Assembly: GCF_013523055.1 (NCBI RefSeq)
Contig: NZ_JAAMQM010000024.1
Coordinates: 33,990-97,989, forward strand
DNA length: 64,000 nt
Origin: Pseudomonas capeferrum
GTDB lineage: Bacteria > Pseudomonadota > Gammaproteobacteria > Pseudomonadales > Pseudomonadaceae
Direction of reading: 5' to 3'
Position 1 is the first letter of the stretch; each line of letters opens with the position of its first letter. Under the pieces are notes generated by a model that had not been told where the DNA came from, searched no databases, and worked only from the letters and a program-made list of their open reading frames with translations. Positions 50,983 to 60,286 of this stretch are shown here, piece by piece. Position numbers and translations under genes: made by a program.

Positions 50983-51885
50983 TCACTCGCTCTGGCGGTT
51001 ACTCTGCTTGCGATAGCTTTCGATGATGGCCGAAAAGTCCTTGCCGCCCTCCCCGCGCAGGCTCATGGCCTGGTACAGCTGTTGGGCCACGGCGCCCAGA
51101 ATCACCGGTTGACGGGCCTGACGCGCAGCTTCGGTGGCCAGGCCCAGGTCCTTGAGCATGAGGTCGGCGCCAAACCCGCCGGTATAACCACGCGAGGCCG
51201 GCGCCGTTTCGATCACACCTGGCCAGGGGTTGTAGGTATCGGAACTCCAGCAGCGTCCGGTCGAGCTGTTGATGATGCCCGCCAGCACCTGGGTATCGAT
51301 GCCCAGCGCGTTGCCCAATGCCATGGCTTCCGATACGCCGACCATCGAGATGCCCAGCAGCAGGTTGTTGCAGATCTTGGCGATCTGCCCTGTTCCCACT
51401 TCGCCACAATGGACGATGCTACGGCCCATCTGTTCGAGCACCGGCTTGAGGGTGGCGAACAGCTCTTGGCTGGCCCCCACCATGAAGGTCAAGGTACCGG
51501 CTGCCGCGCCTCCAGTTCCCCCCGATACCGGCGCATCGCCCATGTCCACGCCCTTGTCGGCCGCTGCCTTGGAAACGTCACGAGCGGTCTGAGGGTCGAT
51601 CGTGCTGCAGTCAACCGTGGGCGTGCCGGGCCGTACGCCTGCCAATACGCCGTCCTCGCTCAGATAGACGCTGCGCACATGGGCCGCCGCCGGCAGCATG
51701 GTGATCACCAGTTCGCTGTTGGCCGCGGCGTCTCTTGGCGAGTTGCTGATGCGCCCGCCCAGCTCGGCGAGTTCAGCCAGCACGGTCTTGTTCAGGTCGA
51801 ACAGGTTCAGGGTGTGCCCGGCCTTGATCAGGTTGCGGGCCATGGGTGCGCCCATGTTGCCCAGACCGATGAATGCGATATGCAT
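50983..51885 (-). CDS. mmsB: 3-Hydroxyisobutyrate dehydrogenase
   Basis: MmsB oxidises 3-hydroxyisobutyrate to methylmalonate semialdehyde in valine breakdown. The 300-residue enzyme has the NAD site IGLGNMGAPMARNLIKAG, DAPVSGGTGGAAAGTL (substrate-binding) and CNNLLLGISMVGVSEAM holding the catalytic Lys-Asn region. It starts nine bases after the mmsA stop in one operon. GGAGGTCCC lies just before the start. Confidence 0.94.
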   Translation of the reverse strand: MHIAFIGLGNMGAPMARNLIKAGHTLNLFDLNKTVLAELAELGGRISNSPRDAAANSELVITMLPAAAHVRSVYLSEDGVLAGVRPGTPTVDCSTIDPQTARDVSKAAADKGVDMGDAPVSGGTGGAAAGTLTFMVGASQELFATLKPVLEQMGRSIVHCGEVGTGQIAKICNNLLLGISMVGVSEAMALGNALGIDTQVLAGIINSSTGRCWSSDTYNPWPGVIETAPASRGYTGGFGADLMLKDLGLATEAARQARQPVILGAVAQQLYQAMSLRGEGGKDFSAIIESYRKQSNRQSE

Positions 51886-51894
51886 GGGACCTCC

Positions 51895-53421
51895 TTAGCG
51901 CAGGCTGATAGTGGTGTTGACGCCATCGTTGACGCTGTCGTCGTCGAACCAACGAGCGGTGACGGTCTTGGTCTGAGTGTAGAACTGCACCACCTGCTTG
52001 CCGTACGGCCCCAGATCGCCGAGTTTGGAACCGCGCGAGCCGGTAAAGCTGAAGTAAGGTACTGGCACCGGAATGGGAATGTTGATACCGACCTGGCCGA
52101 TGTCGATTTCACTCTGGAACTTGCGTGCCGCCGCGCCGCTCTGGGTGAACAGACCGGTGCCGTTGCCGTAGGGATTGCCATTGACCAGGGCGATGGCTTC
52201 ATCGAGGGTCTCGACCTCCAGCACCACCAGCACCGGACCGAAGATTTCCTGGGTGTAGATCTGCATGTCGGTGGTCACCCCGGAAAACAGGGTAGGCCCG
52301 ACGAAGTTGCCTTGTTCGTAACCTGGCACCTTGACGTCGCGCCCATCGAGGTCGAGTGTCGCGCCCTCCTTGATACCGCTTTCGATCAGACCGAGTACGC
52401 GCTCCTTGGCCTGTTTCGAAACCACGGGCCCCACGTCGGTGCCCGGCTCGTGCCCCGCATTGACCTTCAACTGGCTGGCCGCTGCCTTGATGTCCGGCAG
52501 CCACTCGCGCGCCTTGCCCACCATGACCGCTACCGAGGTGGCCATGCAGCGTTGGCCGGCCGCGCCAAAGGCCGCGCCTACCAAGGCATTGACCGTCTGG
52601 GCACGATTGGCGTCGGGCAGGACCACGGCGTGATTCTTGGCCCCCATCATCGACTGGACGCGTTTGTTGTGCTGGCTGGCAAGGTTGTAGACATGGGTAC
52701 CGACCGCGGTAGAGCCAACGAACGAAATCGCCTTGATATCACTGTGGGTACAAAGCGCGTCGACCACTTCCTTGCCACCGTGAACCACGTTGAGTACACC
52801 CGCCGGAACTCCAGCTTCCAGCGCCAGTTCGACCAGCATCATGGTCGACAACGGGTCCTGTTCGGATGGCTTGAGCACGAAGGTATTACCGCAGACGATG
52901 GCCATGGGAAACATCCAGAGCGGGATCATTGCCGGGAAGTTGAACGGAGTGATTCCGGCACAGACGCCGATCGGCTGGCGCAGGGTGTAAGTGTCCACTC
53001 CACCGGCGACGTTCTCGGCGAACTCGCCCATCTGCAGGGTGCCGATGGAGGCGGCATGCTCGACCACTTCAAGGCCGCGGAAGATGTCGCCTTCGGCATC
53101 GGCGACGGTCTTGCCCTGCTCGGCACTGAGGGTCTGGGCGATACGCTTGCTGTGCTCGCGGATCAGCGCCTGCAACTTGAGCATGATGCGCATGCGCGCG
53201 CCGATCGGGGTGTCACGCCAGGTCTTGAAGGCCCGCTGCCCGGCCGCCACGGCGGCGTCCACTTCCTCGGCGGTGGCGAAGGGCACGCGCGCGAGTACCT
53301 GCTGGGTCGCGGGATTGACCACATCGCGCCACTCGGAGGTGGCCGACTCGACCCATTGACCGTCGATCAGCAGTTTGACGTGCTCGACCTTGACCTGGTC
53401 GGGGCTGTGGGGTGCGTTCAT
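51895..53421 (-). CDS. mmsA: Methylmalonate-semialdehyde dehydrogenase (CoA-acylating)
   Basis: MmsA converts methylmalonate semialdehyde to propionyl-CoA, completing valine catabolism. The 508-residue aldehyde dehydrogenase has PFNFPAMIPLWMFP, FVGSTAVGTHVY and the catalytic cysteine in GAAGQRCMATS. EIFGPVLVVLEV follows. The absence of the usual catalytic Glu near the nucleotide site is typical of CoA-acylating members, as far as I can read it. It heads the leftward mmsA-mmsB operon and diverges from a LysR gene, which probably controls it. Confidence 0.95.
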   Translation of the reverse strand: MNAPHSPDQVKVEHVKLLIDGQWVESATSEWRDVVNPATQQVLARVPFATAEEVDAAVAAGQRAFKTWRDTPIGARMRIMLKLQALIREHSKRIAQTLSAEQGKTVADAEGDIFRGLEVVEHAASIGTLQMGEFAENVAGGVDTYTLRQPIGVCAGITPFNFPAMIPLWMFPMAIVCGNTFVLKPSEQDPLSTMMLVELALEAGVPAGVLNVVHGGKEVVDALCTHSDIKAISFVGSTAVGTHVYNLASQHNKRVQSMMGAKNHAVVLPDANRAQTVNALVGAAFGAAGQRCMATSVAVMVGKAREWLPDIKAAASQLKVNAGHEPGTDVGPVVSKQAKERVLGLIESGIKEGATLDLDGRDVKVPGYEQGNFVGPTLFSGVTTDMQIYTQEIFGPVLVVLEVETLDEAIALVNGNPYGNGTGLFTQSGAAARKFQSEIDIGQVGINIPIPVPVPYFSFTGSRGSKLGDLGPYGKQVVQFYTQTKTVTARWFDDDSVNDGVNTTISLR

Positions 53422-53510
53422 CTGCGTGCTCCTGGAATTATTGTTGGGACGAGATCGCCAGCGCCGCAGTCAATGCGAACCGCTTGGGACTAGGGCTGTT
53501 TTCGAGTATA

Positions 53511-53524
53511 GATGTGCAAACATC
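53511..53524. promoter_or_regulatory. Dyad in the mmsA-LysR intergenic region
   Basis: GATGT-GCAA-ACATC is a perfect inverted repeat between the divergent genes, 32 bases ahead of the LysR start. It is a reasonable LysR-type operator, but a short one. Confidence 0.35.
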
Positions 53525-53555
53525 CAACAAGAACGCACAAAAAAACCGGATCAAC

Positions 53556-54503
53556 ATGCAAAAAGACCTTACCTCCCTGGGGACCCTGAACTGGGATGAC
53601 CTGAAGTTCTTTCTGGAAGTCGCCCGTACCCGCAAGGCCAGCAGTGCCGCCAAGCGCCTGGGCGTCGATTACACGACGGTATCCCGGCGCATTGCCTCGC
53701 TGGAGATCGCGCTCGGCACGCTGTTGTTCGAGAAGTCGCGGACAAGCGGCTTTGTCCTGACGACGGAAGGTCAGCGCCTGCTGGGGTATGCAGAGTCGAT
53801 CGAGAGCACGCTGCACATGGCCTGCGAGCAGGTGTCCGGGTCCGGGGTCGCGCTCTCGGGCCATGTGCGCATGGGCTGTACGGAGGGCTTCGGCAGCTTC
53901 TTTGTCACGCCACAGTTGAGCCGCTTCGTGGATACCTATCCGGCGATATCCGTAGACATCCTGCCGCTGCCCCACTTCATCAGCCTGTCCAAGCGCGAGG
54001 CCGACATTGTCATCGCCCTGGAGCGTCCGGAGCATGGGCCCTATGTGTGCTGCAAGCTCTGCGACTATCGCCTGCGGCTGTACGCTACCCAGGAATATCT
54101 GGACAGCCATCCGGACATCCGCCAGATCAGCGACCTGGCCAGCCATCCCTTCATCAGTTATGTGGATGACCTGGCCTTCAGTTCGGAGCTGCTGTATCTG
54201 GCCAATCTGATTCCCAACGCCACGGCTCACTTGCGCAGCACCAGCGTGATCGCCCAGTACACCGCCGCCTTGCAGGGCCGGGGACTGGCTATCCTGCCGT
54301 GCTTCCTGGCGGCCCAGGACTCGCGTCTGGTGACAGTGTTGCCTGAAGAAATCGAGGTGACTCGGCAGTTCTGGATGTACTGCCGGGAGGATCTGCGCAA
54401 GCTCAAGCGGATCATGCTGCTGTGGGACTATATCCGCGCGGTGACCGAGCGTAACGCACCGCTGCTGATGGGTGGCTCTCGCACGATGGAATTTGCCGAT
54501 TGA
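53556..54503 (+). CDS. LysR-family regulator divergent from mmsAB
   Basis: The 315-residue protein has a LysR winged helix (LNWDDLKFFLEVARTRKASSAAKRLGVDYTTVSRRI) and a C-terminal effector domain. DYTTVSRRI is the recognition-helix pattern of a subgroup whose members often lie beside aldehyde-dehydrogenase genes. The ATG at 53556 is chosen; 48 upstream in-frame residues are not LysR-like and would run into mmsA. In P. aeruginosa MmsR is of AraC type, so this would be a different regulator of the same pathway, inferred only from position. Confidence 0.88.
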   Translation: MQKDLTSLGTLNWDDLKFFLEVARTRKASSAAKRLGVDYTTVSRRIASLEIALGTLLFEKSRTSGFVLTTEGQRLLGYAESIESTLHMACEQVSGSGVALSGHVRMGCTEGFGSFFVTPQLSRFVDTYPAISVDILPLPHFISLSKREADIVIALERPEHGPYVCCKLCDYRLRLYATQEYLDSHPDIRQISDLASHPFISYVDDLAFSSELLYLANLIPNATAHLRSTSVIAQYTAALQGRGLAILPCFLAAQDSRLVTVLPEEIEVTRQFWMYCREDLRKLKRIMLLWDYIRAVTERNAPLLMGGSRTMEFAD

Positions 54504-54533
54504 TCGGGAGCTCCAGGGCGATAAAGGCCTCCC

Positions 54534-56609
54534 TTATACCCGCTCCAGCATCAGCCCCGAAATTCGCCGAACCTGGCGTGCCACGGCGTCCTCGAAGACG
54601 CCTTGGCGTGGCTCGATCAGACTGAAGCAGTGCCTGGCCCGCGTGATTCCGGTGTAGACCAGCTCCTTGGTCAGTACGGGATTGAGGGTATCGGGCAACA
54701 CCAGCGCGGTATGACTGAACTCGGAGCCCTGGGACTTGTGCACGGTCATGGCGAATACCGTCTCGACTTCGTTCAGGCGGCTGGGCAGTACGAAGCGTAC
54801 GCCGCCGTGTCCGTCGTTGCGGGCGAAGGCCACGCGTAGCACTGGATCACCATGCTCGTCAGGCAGACGCAGGGTGATGCCGATATCGCCATTCATGAGG
54901 CTCAGGCCGTAGTCGTTACGCGTTACCAGCACGGGGCGGCCCTCATACCAGACCTGCTGGCTGTCGATCAGCCCAGCGGCATCGAGCACCCGCGCGACGC
55001 GCAGGTTCAGGCCTTCCACGCCCCACGGACCTTTGCGCACGGCGCACAGCAACTGGAAGGTTTCGAAGCTTTGAAGCACTTCCCCGGCCCAGTGCTCCCA
55101 GCGCGCATCGTCGGCAGGCGTACCAGGCGGCGGACGCCGACGGCCAATGGTCTGCAGATAACTGCGATAGCCTTCAGGGCGCTCCGAACCCCGTCCGATA
55201 CCTTCCAGCAGCAGCCGATCAAAGGCGCGGTCCTGCTCGCCGCGCAAGGAAAGGGAGAAAAGATCGTCCGGAGCAAGGGTCAGCAAGTCCCGCGCTTCTT
55301 CGGCCTGCTGGCGGTTGACCAAGCGTGCCAGTTGGCCGATCCCACTGCCTTCGCCGAACCGTCGGGAGTGGCGCAACATCACCACCTGCTGAGCCAGTGG
55401 ATAGCGTTGTTCATCGCCTGTGCGAAGCCCGCTCGCAGCCAACGATTCGCCACTGACGTGCTCGAGCCATTGCTGGGTTTGTTGGGAATAACGCCCTTCT
55501 TCGGCATCGCGGCAAAGATCGCCGAGGACGGCGCCAGCTTCGACCGAGGCCAATTGGTCCTTGTCGCCGAGCAAGACGAGACGTGCACGTGGCGGCAGGG
55601 CATCCAGCAGGTTGGCCATCATTTCAAGATCGATCATCGAGGCTTCGTCGACGACCAGGACGTCGAGTGGCAAGAGGTTGCCGGCGTGGTGGCGGAAGTG
55701 TCGCGAACCAGGACGGCTCCCTAGCAACCGATGTACCGTACTGACGTCGGTAGGAATGTGTTCGCGCACCGCCTCACTGACGTCCAGACGCTCGACCTGC
55801 TGGCCGATGGACTCGGTCAGCCGGGCAGCAGCCTTGCCGGTTGGCGCTGCCAGACGGATACGCAAGGGGGCGCCCTGCTCCACGGCCGGCCCTTGCAGCA
55901 AGGCCAACAAGCGCACGACAGTGGTGGTCTTGCCGGTACCGGGTCCGCCGGTAATGATGCTGAAGGCGGCACGGGTCGCCAGTGCGCACGCCAGCTTCTG
56001 CCAGTCGATCTGGCCTGGTACCGCACCGCCTTCAAACAATTTTGCGAGGCGGCCAGAAAGCTGTTCAGGGGCGGCTTCGACTTGCGCCAAGCGATCACGC
56101 AGCGCAAGGTCGATCCGTCTTTCGTAACCCCAGTAGCGCCGCAGATACAGGCGCTGGCCACTCAACACCAAAGGACGCGAGCGATGCTCGTGACTGTCGC
56201 CAGCAGCCGCCAGCGCGCTGCTTGCAATGCGCTTTGACCAGAGATTGACGCTGACACCAGCCAGCAGTTGCGAAGGCAGAAGCGAGGGACCGGTCTGCGC
56301 GTCGCCTTCGGGTGGCAAGGACAGGGCAAAATCAGGCTCGGCCAGCGTCTGTTCCAGATCCAGGCAGACATGACCATGCCCCAGCTGATGACTGGCCAGG
56401 GCGGCCGCCAGCAGTACCAACGGATCGGTACCGGGGGCCAGTTCTTCGAGGAAGCTCACGAAAGCGCGGTCCAGTGGCCGGAGCCAGCCGCGTTCGACCC
56501 AGCGATCAAGCAGGACCAACAGGTCCGTACTGCGGCGCAACGGTGCGAGGGCGGCGAGATGCGCCGCTTCGAGCGGGACGGGTAACAGGTCAGCGAGGGT
56601 CCGACTCAT
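54534..56609 (-). CDS. recD: RecBCD exonuclease V alpha subunit RecD
   Basis: RecD is the 5'-3' helicase of RecBCD. The 691-residue protein has Walker A TGGPGTGKTTTVV, motif II DVLVVDEASMIDLEM, and near the C terminus FAMTVHKSQGSEF and VYTGITRAR (UvrD-like motifs V-VI). Its ATG overlaps the recB stop (ATGA). It is the last gene of recC-recB-recD and converges on the LysR gene, with only 30 bases between stops and no clear terminator. Confidence 0.95.
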   Translation of the reverse strand: MSRTLADLLPVPLEAAHLAALAPLRRSTDLLVLLDRWVERGWLRPLDRAFVSFLEELAPGTDPLVLLAAALASHQLGHGHVCLDLEQTLAEPDFALSLPPEGDAQTGPSLLPSQLLAGVSVNLWSKRIASSALAAAGDSHEHRSRPLVLSGQRLYLRRYWGYERRIDLALRDRLAQVEAAPEQLSGRLAKLFEGGAVPGQIDWQKLACALATRAAFSIITGGPGTGKTTTVVRLLALLQGPAVEQGAPLRIRLAAPTGKAAARLTESIGQQVERLDVSEAVREHIPTDVSTVHRLLGSRPGSRHFRHHAGNLLPLDVLVVDEASMIDLEMMANLLDALPPRARLVLLGDKDQLASVEAGAVLGDLCRDAEEGRYSQQTQQWLEHVSGESLAASGLRTGDEQRYPLAQQVVMLRHSRRFGEGSGIGQLARLVNRQQAEEARDLLTLAPDDLFSLSLRGEQDRAFDRLLLEGIGRGSERPEGYRSYLQTIGRRRPPPGTPADDARWEHWAGEVLQSFETFQLLCAVRKGPWGVEGLNLRVARVLDAAGLIDSQQVWYEGRPVLVTRNDYGLSLMNGDIGITLRLPDEHGDPVLRVAFARNDGHGGVRFVLPSRLNEVETVFAMTVHKSQGSEFSHTALVLPDTLNPVLTKELVYTGITRARHCFSLIEPRQGVFEDAVARQVRRISGLMLERV

Positions 56610-59600
56610 TGGGCGGCTCCGGAAAACAAGTGTTGCTGTCGAGGTTCGTCGATACCGCGGAACAGTGCATCGAGCTGCTCGATCAATGTCCGCGGCGGCT
56701 TGGTGTGATAGAGCCCGTATGGCGCGGCCACTGCTCCCCGCAAGAAGATGAACAGTGCCCCGCCTACGTCACGGTCGTAATCATAATCCGGCAGGCGGGC
56801 ACGCAACTGGCGATGCAACGCCAAGAGGTAGAGGACGTATTGCAGGTCGTAGCGATGTTCGAGGATGGCCTCCTCCATTGCCGCCGGGCCGTAGGACTGG
56901 AGGTCTGGTCCCAGCCAGTTGGACTTGTAGTCTGCCACGTAATAGCGCCCGTCCAGCTCGAAAGCCAGGTCGATGAAGCCCTTGAACATGCCGTTGAGCT
57001 GGTTGGCCTGTACCGCCAGCCGTGACACTCCGCCATGGGTGTGCCGGGCAACCAGTTGATCCAGGCGCGTGGTGTCCACGCGGTGGCTGGCGAACCAGAA
57101 CTCCATCTCGATCTGATACTGCTGCAACTGCCCGAGGATCAGGGGTGGCGCATCCGGTTCGAGCGGCATGGGCTGGATCAATAGGTGCCGCAACCATTGG
57201 CTGAGCGCGGGTACCCAAGCGGTCCAGTCACGTCGATTGCAGCGCTGGCCCACTGTACGTTCGATCAGGTCGGGCCGTTGGCTGACTTCGGCGAAGCCCT
57301 CTCGCCCGGCCCATTCGAGCAGGCCGTGCAGGAAGGTACCGGGATTGGGGCCCCGCGGGAAACGGTGGATATCACTGCCCTCGCCGGTAATCACTGGCAA
57401 CGGCTGGACGTCTGGTCGCTCATCGTCGAGCAATTGCTGGGCCTGGGGATCCTCCACGTTCAGGGTCTGGCCTTCGACACCGATGCGCAGGGCGCTGTAG
57501 GAAGCGATCCACCAGTTCTCCGCGGCCGCGCGGCGGGGATTGCGCAGCGGCATGAGCTCATGGAGGTTGGCAGGCGCCTGGAAGCGCGTTTCGGTTTTTT
57601 CGGGCAGGGTCTGGCAGGAGATTGCCTCACAACCGGACTGCAAGCCGTCGAGCCAGGTCCCCAACTGAGTGGATGCTGGCAGAGGCGCCCCACCGCCAAG
57701 CAGATAACCCAATGCTGAACGATGCAACTGCGAGGCCTTGTTACTGCCACGCTTGAGGTCGGCAACGCCAAGCCAGCAACCATACTGGGCCCGGGTCAGT
57801 GCTACGTAGAGCAGGCGCAGGTCTTCGGCAAGGCGCTCGTCATCCGCGCGGGCAATCTGATCGCTGTCCGGTACCAGCGTTAGATGGGCGCGGCCTTCGC
57901 TGTCATGCCAGGCAAGCGGCAAGCGTTTGCCATCCACCGGTTTGCTGCTGCAGATGAAGGGTAGGTAGACGAGCGGATACTCCAGACCTTTCGATTTGTG
58001 GATGGTCACCACCTTCACCAACTGTTCGTCGCTCTCCAGGCGCAGGATCTGTTCCTCGCCCGCCTGACCGGATATGGCCAGGTGCTCGGCCAGGTGGCGG
58101 ATCAATGCCTGCTCGCCATCCAGTTCTGCCGCCGCTTGCTGCAGCAATTCGGCCAAGTGCAGCAGGTTGGTCAGCACCCGTTCGCCATCACTGCGTTCAA
58201 GGAGCGTGCGTGGCAACTCAAAGTCATGCAGCAGGCGCCGCAGCATCGGCAATACACCCTGACGCTGCCAGATCTCGCGGTATCGACGAAACTTCATGAC
58301 CCAGCTCTCCCAGACGCGTTCGTTCTGGTTGAGCTGGTCCAGGTCAGCCAGCGGCAAGTTCAGCGTAAGGCTGGCCAAGGCGGCCTTGAGCTGGCGTTCG
58401 GAGTCCGGTTCGGCGCATGCCTTGAGCCAAGCCAACAGATCATGAGCCTCCTGGGCGGCGAACACCGAATCCTTGTCGGAAAGATAGACGCTTCGCACAT
58501 CTCTGGCGCTCAGCTCGGAGCGAATCAGCTGCGCCTCGCGGCCGTCACGAACCAGGATGGCGATATCCGAAGGCTGACAAACGCGCAGTATGCCTTCGGC
58601 ATTCTGGAAACCGGTCTTGCCTTGCTGCCCGCCATTGAGTACGGCAATGATCTGGCTGGCGCAGCTGGCTGCCACTTGCTGCCGGTAGATCGTACCGGAC
58701 ACGGGCTCCTCGCTTTCGAGGTGCCAGAGATGCAAGGCCGGGCATTCCTGGTCTTCGATCAACAGGCGTTCGCTACGCCCCTTGGCCATGACCTCGATGA
58801 ACGGCAAGGGGTTTTCCTCGCCCTCGCGGAACAGGAAGGCTCCCCGACCATCGATCCGTCGTTCAGCCTGGAGGAACACATGGTTGACCGCACTGACCAT
58901 GGCCTGGCTGGATCTGTAGTTGGTGTCCAGGCTATGCAGACGCCCGGCGGTCGCGCGGCGGGCGCTCAGGTAGGTGTGGATGTCGGCTCCGCGAAAGGCA
59001 TAGATGGCCTGTTTGGGATCACCGATCATGAACAACCCGGTTTCCGAGCGGTTCTCGCTGATCTGGTAGATGCGCTCGAAAATCCCGTATTGCACCGGGT
59101 CGGTGTCCTGGAATTCATCGATGAGCGCAACGGGAAACTGCTCACGGATCAACGCGGCCAAACGCTCGCCCGCTTCACCGTTGAGCGCCTGCCGCAGCCG
59201 CAGGAGCATGTCGTCGAAACCCATTTCGGCGCGGCGGCGCTTCTCCATCTCAAAGCGCGCCGACACCCACGCGGCGGCATGCTCCAGCAGGCCGGCGTCC
59301 GGACTGGGCAAGGATTTCAGCTGCTGGGGAAGATCCTGCATGGCGTCGAGCGCAGGGTGCACCGGCGGCGTTGTCTTCCAGGCCTCGGCCATGCCGGTCG
59401 GGGTCAGGCGAGCGAAGCCAGTCCCGAGTTCCAGGTCCAATGCTTGCTCATCAGTGGCCCACGCCTTGAGTCGCTCGAACCAGGGTTCGAAGTAACGGGC
59501 CTGCATCTTGCGGCCGTCGACCTGCTTGGCGGCCACGGCATCGCGACAGATCTGCAGCAGCTCGTCGGCCCATTGGTTCCAGGGGGCCTTGAGCACACCC

Positions 59601-60286
59601 AGTTGTTCGGCGCGCTGCCGCAGGACCGTATCTATCAATGCTTGAGGATCTTCACTCTCTTCTTCCCCAGCTTGGCGACCAAACAGTGGCCTCACCTTCG
59701 GGAGAAGGACATCCGGACTGATCCAGTTGCTGCGTATCCATGCCAGCGACTCGCCCGTCATTGCGTAGCAGAAGCGTCGCCAGTAATCGCGCATGACCAG
59801 CCCAAGGAGCTCGCTGTGGTCGGTTTCGAGACTCTGTGTGAACAGGCTGCCACTGTCGAAGGCATGTTCGCGGAGCATGCGCTGGCACCAACCGTGGATG
59901 GTCGAGACCGCGGCTTCGTCCATCCACTGCACGGCAGTCTCCAGACGATTGGCGCATCGCGGCCAGTGCTCTTGTGAATATTCTTCTCGCAACTGGTGCA
60001 GCAAGGGGTCGGCTTCCTTGAGCTCGTCGCGGAAGAAGCGAGCAGCTTCGGCCAGGCGGGTGCGAATCCGCTCGCGCAGCTCCTTAGTGGCGGCGTCCGT
60101 GAAGGTCACCACCAGAATCTGAGGCGGTAGCAATTCGCGGTCGAAGCCAAATTCCCCGCCGTGCCCCAGGATCAATCGCAGGTAAAGGGCGGAGATCGTG
60201 AAGGTTTTCCCGGTACCGGCACTGGCTTCGATCAGCTGGCTGCCATGCAAGGGGAAACTCAACGCCAATGGGCGCACTTGGGTCAT
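56606..60286 (-). CDS. recB: RecBCD exonuclease V beta subunit RecB
   Basis: RecB supplies the 3'-5' helicase and the single nuclease domain of RecBCD, which processes double-strand breaks and degrades foreign linear DNA. The 1226-residue protein has Walker A EASAGTGKTFTISALYL and motif II DEFQDTDPVQ. The C-terminal nuclease has GFIDLAFELDGRYYVADYKSN, carrying the Asp-Asp-Tyr-Lys active site. The start MTQVRPLALSFPLHG overlaps the recC stop by four bases. Twenty-three upstream in-frame residues belong to recC sequence. Confidence 0.95.
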   Translation of the reverse strand: MTQVRPLALSFPLHGSQLIEASAGTGKTFTISALYLRLILGHGGEFGFDRELLPPQILVVTFTDAATKELRERIRTRLAEAARFFRDELKEADPLLHQLREEYSQEHWPRCANRLETAVQWMDEAAVSTIHGWCQRMLREHAFDSGSLFTQSLETDHSELLGLVMRDYWRRFCYAMTGESLAWIRSNWISPDVLLPKVRPLFGRQAGEEESEDPQALIDTVLRQRAEQLGVLKAPWNQWADELLQICRDAVAAKQVDGRKMQARYFEPWFERLKAWATDEQALDLELGTGFARLTPTGMAEAWKTTPPVHPALDAMQDLPQQLKSLPSPDAGLLEHAAAWVSARFEMEKRRRAEMGFDDMLLRLRQALNGEAGERLAALIREQFPVALIDEFQDTDPVQYGIFERIYQISENRSETGLFMIGDPKQAIYAFRGADIHTYLSARRATAGRLHSLDTNYRSSQAMVSAVNHVFLQAERRIDGRGAFLFREGEENPLPFIEVMAKGRSERLLIEDQECPALHLWHLESEEPVSGTIYRQQVAASCASQIIAVLNGGQQGKTGFQNAEGILRVCQPSDIAILVRDGREAQLIRSELSARDVRSVYLSDKDSVFAAQEAHDLLAWLKACAEPDSERQLKAALASLTLNLPLADLDQLNQNERVWESWVMKFRRYREIWQRQGVLPMLRRLLHDFELPRTLLERSDGERVLTNLLHLAELLQQAAAELDGEQALIRHLAEHLAISGQAGEEQILRLESDEQLVKVVTIHKSKGLEYPLVYLPFICSSKPVDGKRLPLAWHDSEGRAHLTLVPDSDQIARADDERLAEDLRLLYVALTRAQYGCWLGVADLKRGSNKASQLHRSALGYLLGGGAPLPASTQLGTWLDGLQSGCEAISCQTLPEKTETRFQAPANLHELMPLRNPRRAAAENWWIASYSALRIGVEGQTLNVEDPQAQQLLDDERPDVQPLPVITGEGSDIHRFPRGPNPGTFLHGLLEWAGREGFAEVSQRPDLIERTVGQRCNRRDWTAWVPALSQWLRHLLIQPMPLEPDAPPLILGQLQQYQIEMEFWFASHRVDTTRLDQLVARHTHGGVSRLAVQANQLNGMFKGFIDLAFELDGRYYVADYKSNWLGPDLQSYGPAAMEEAILEHRYDLQYVLYLLALHRQLRARLPDYDYDRDVGGALFIFLRGAVAAPYGLYHTKPPRTLIEQLDALFRGIDEPRQQHLFSGAAQ

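Noticed and set aside
57998..59977. 659-codon open frame antisense to recB
   Set aside because: It is a third-position GC shadow of recB, with no domain and no start signal.
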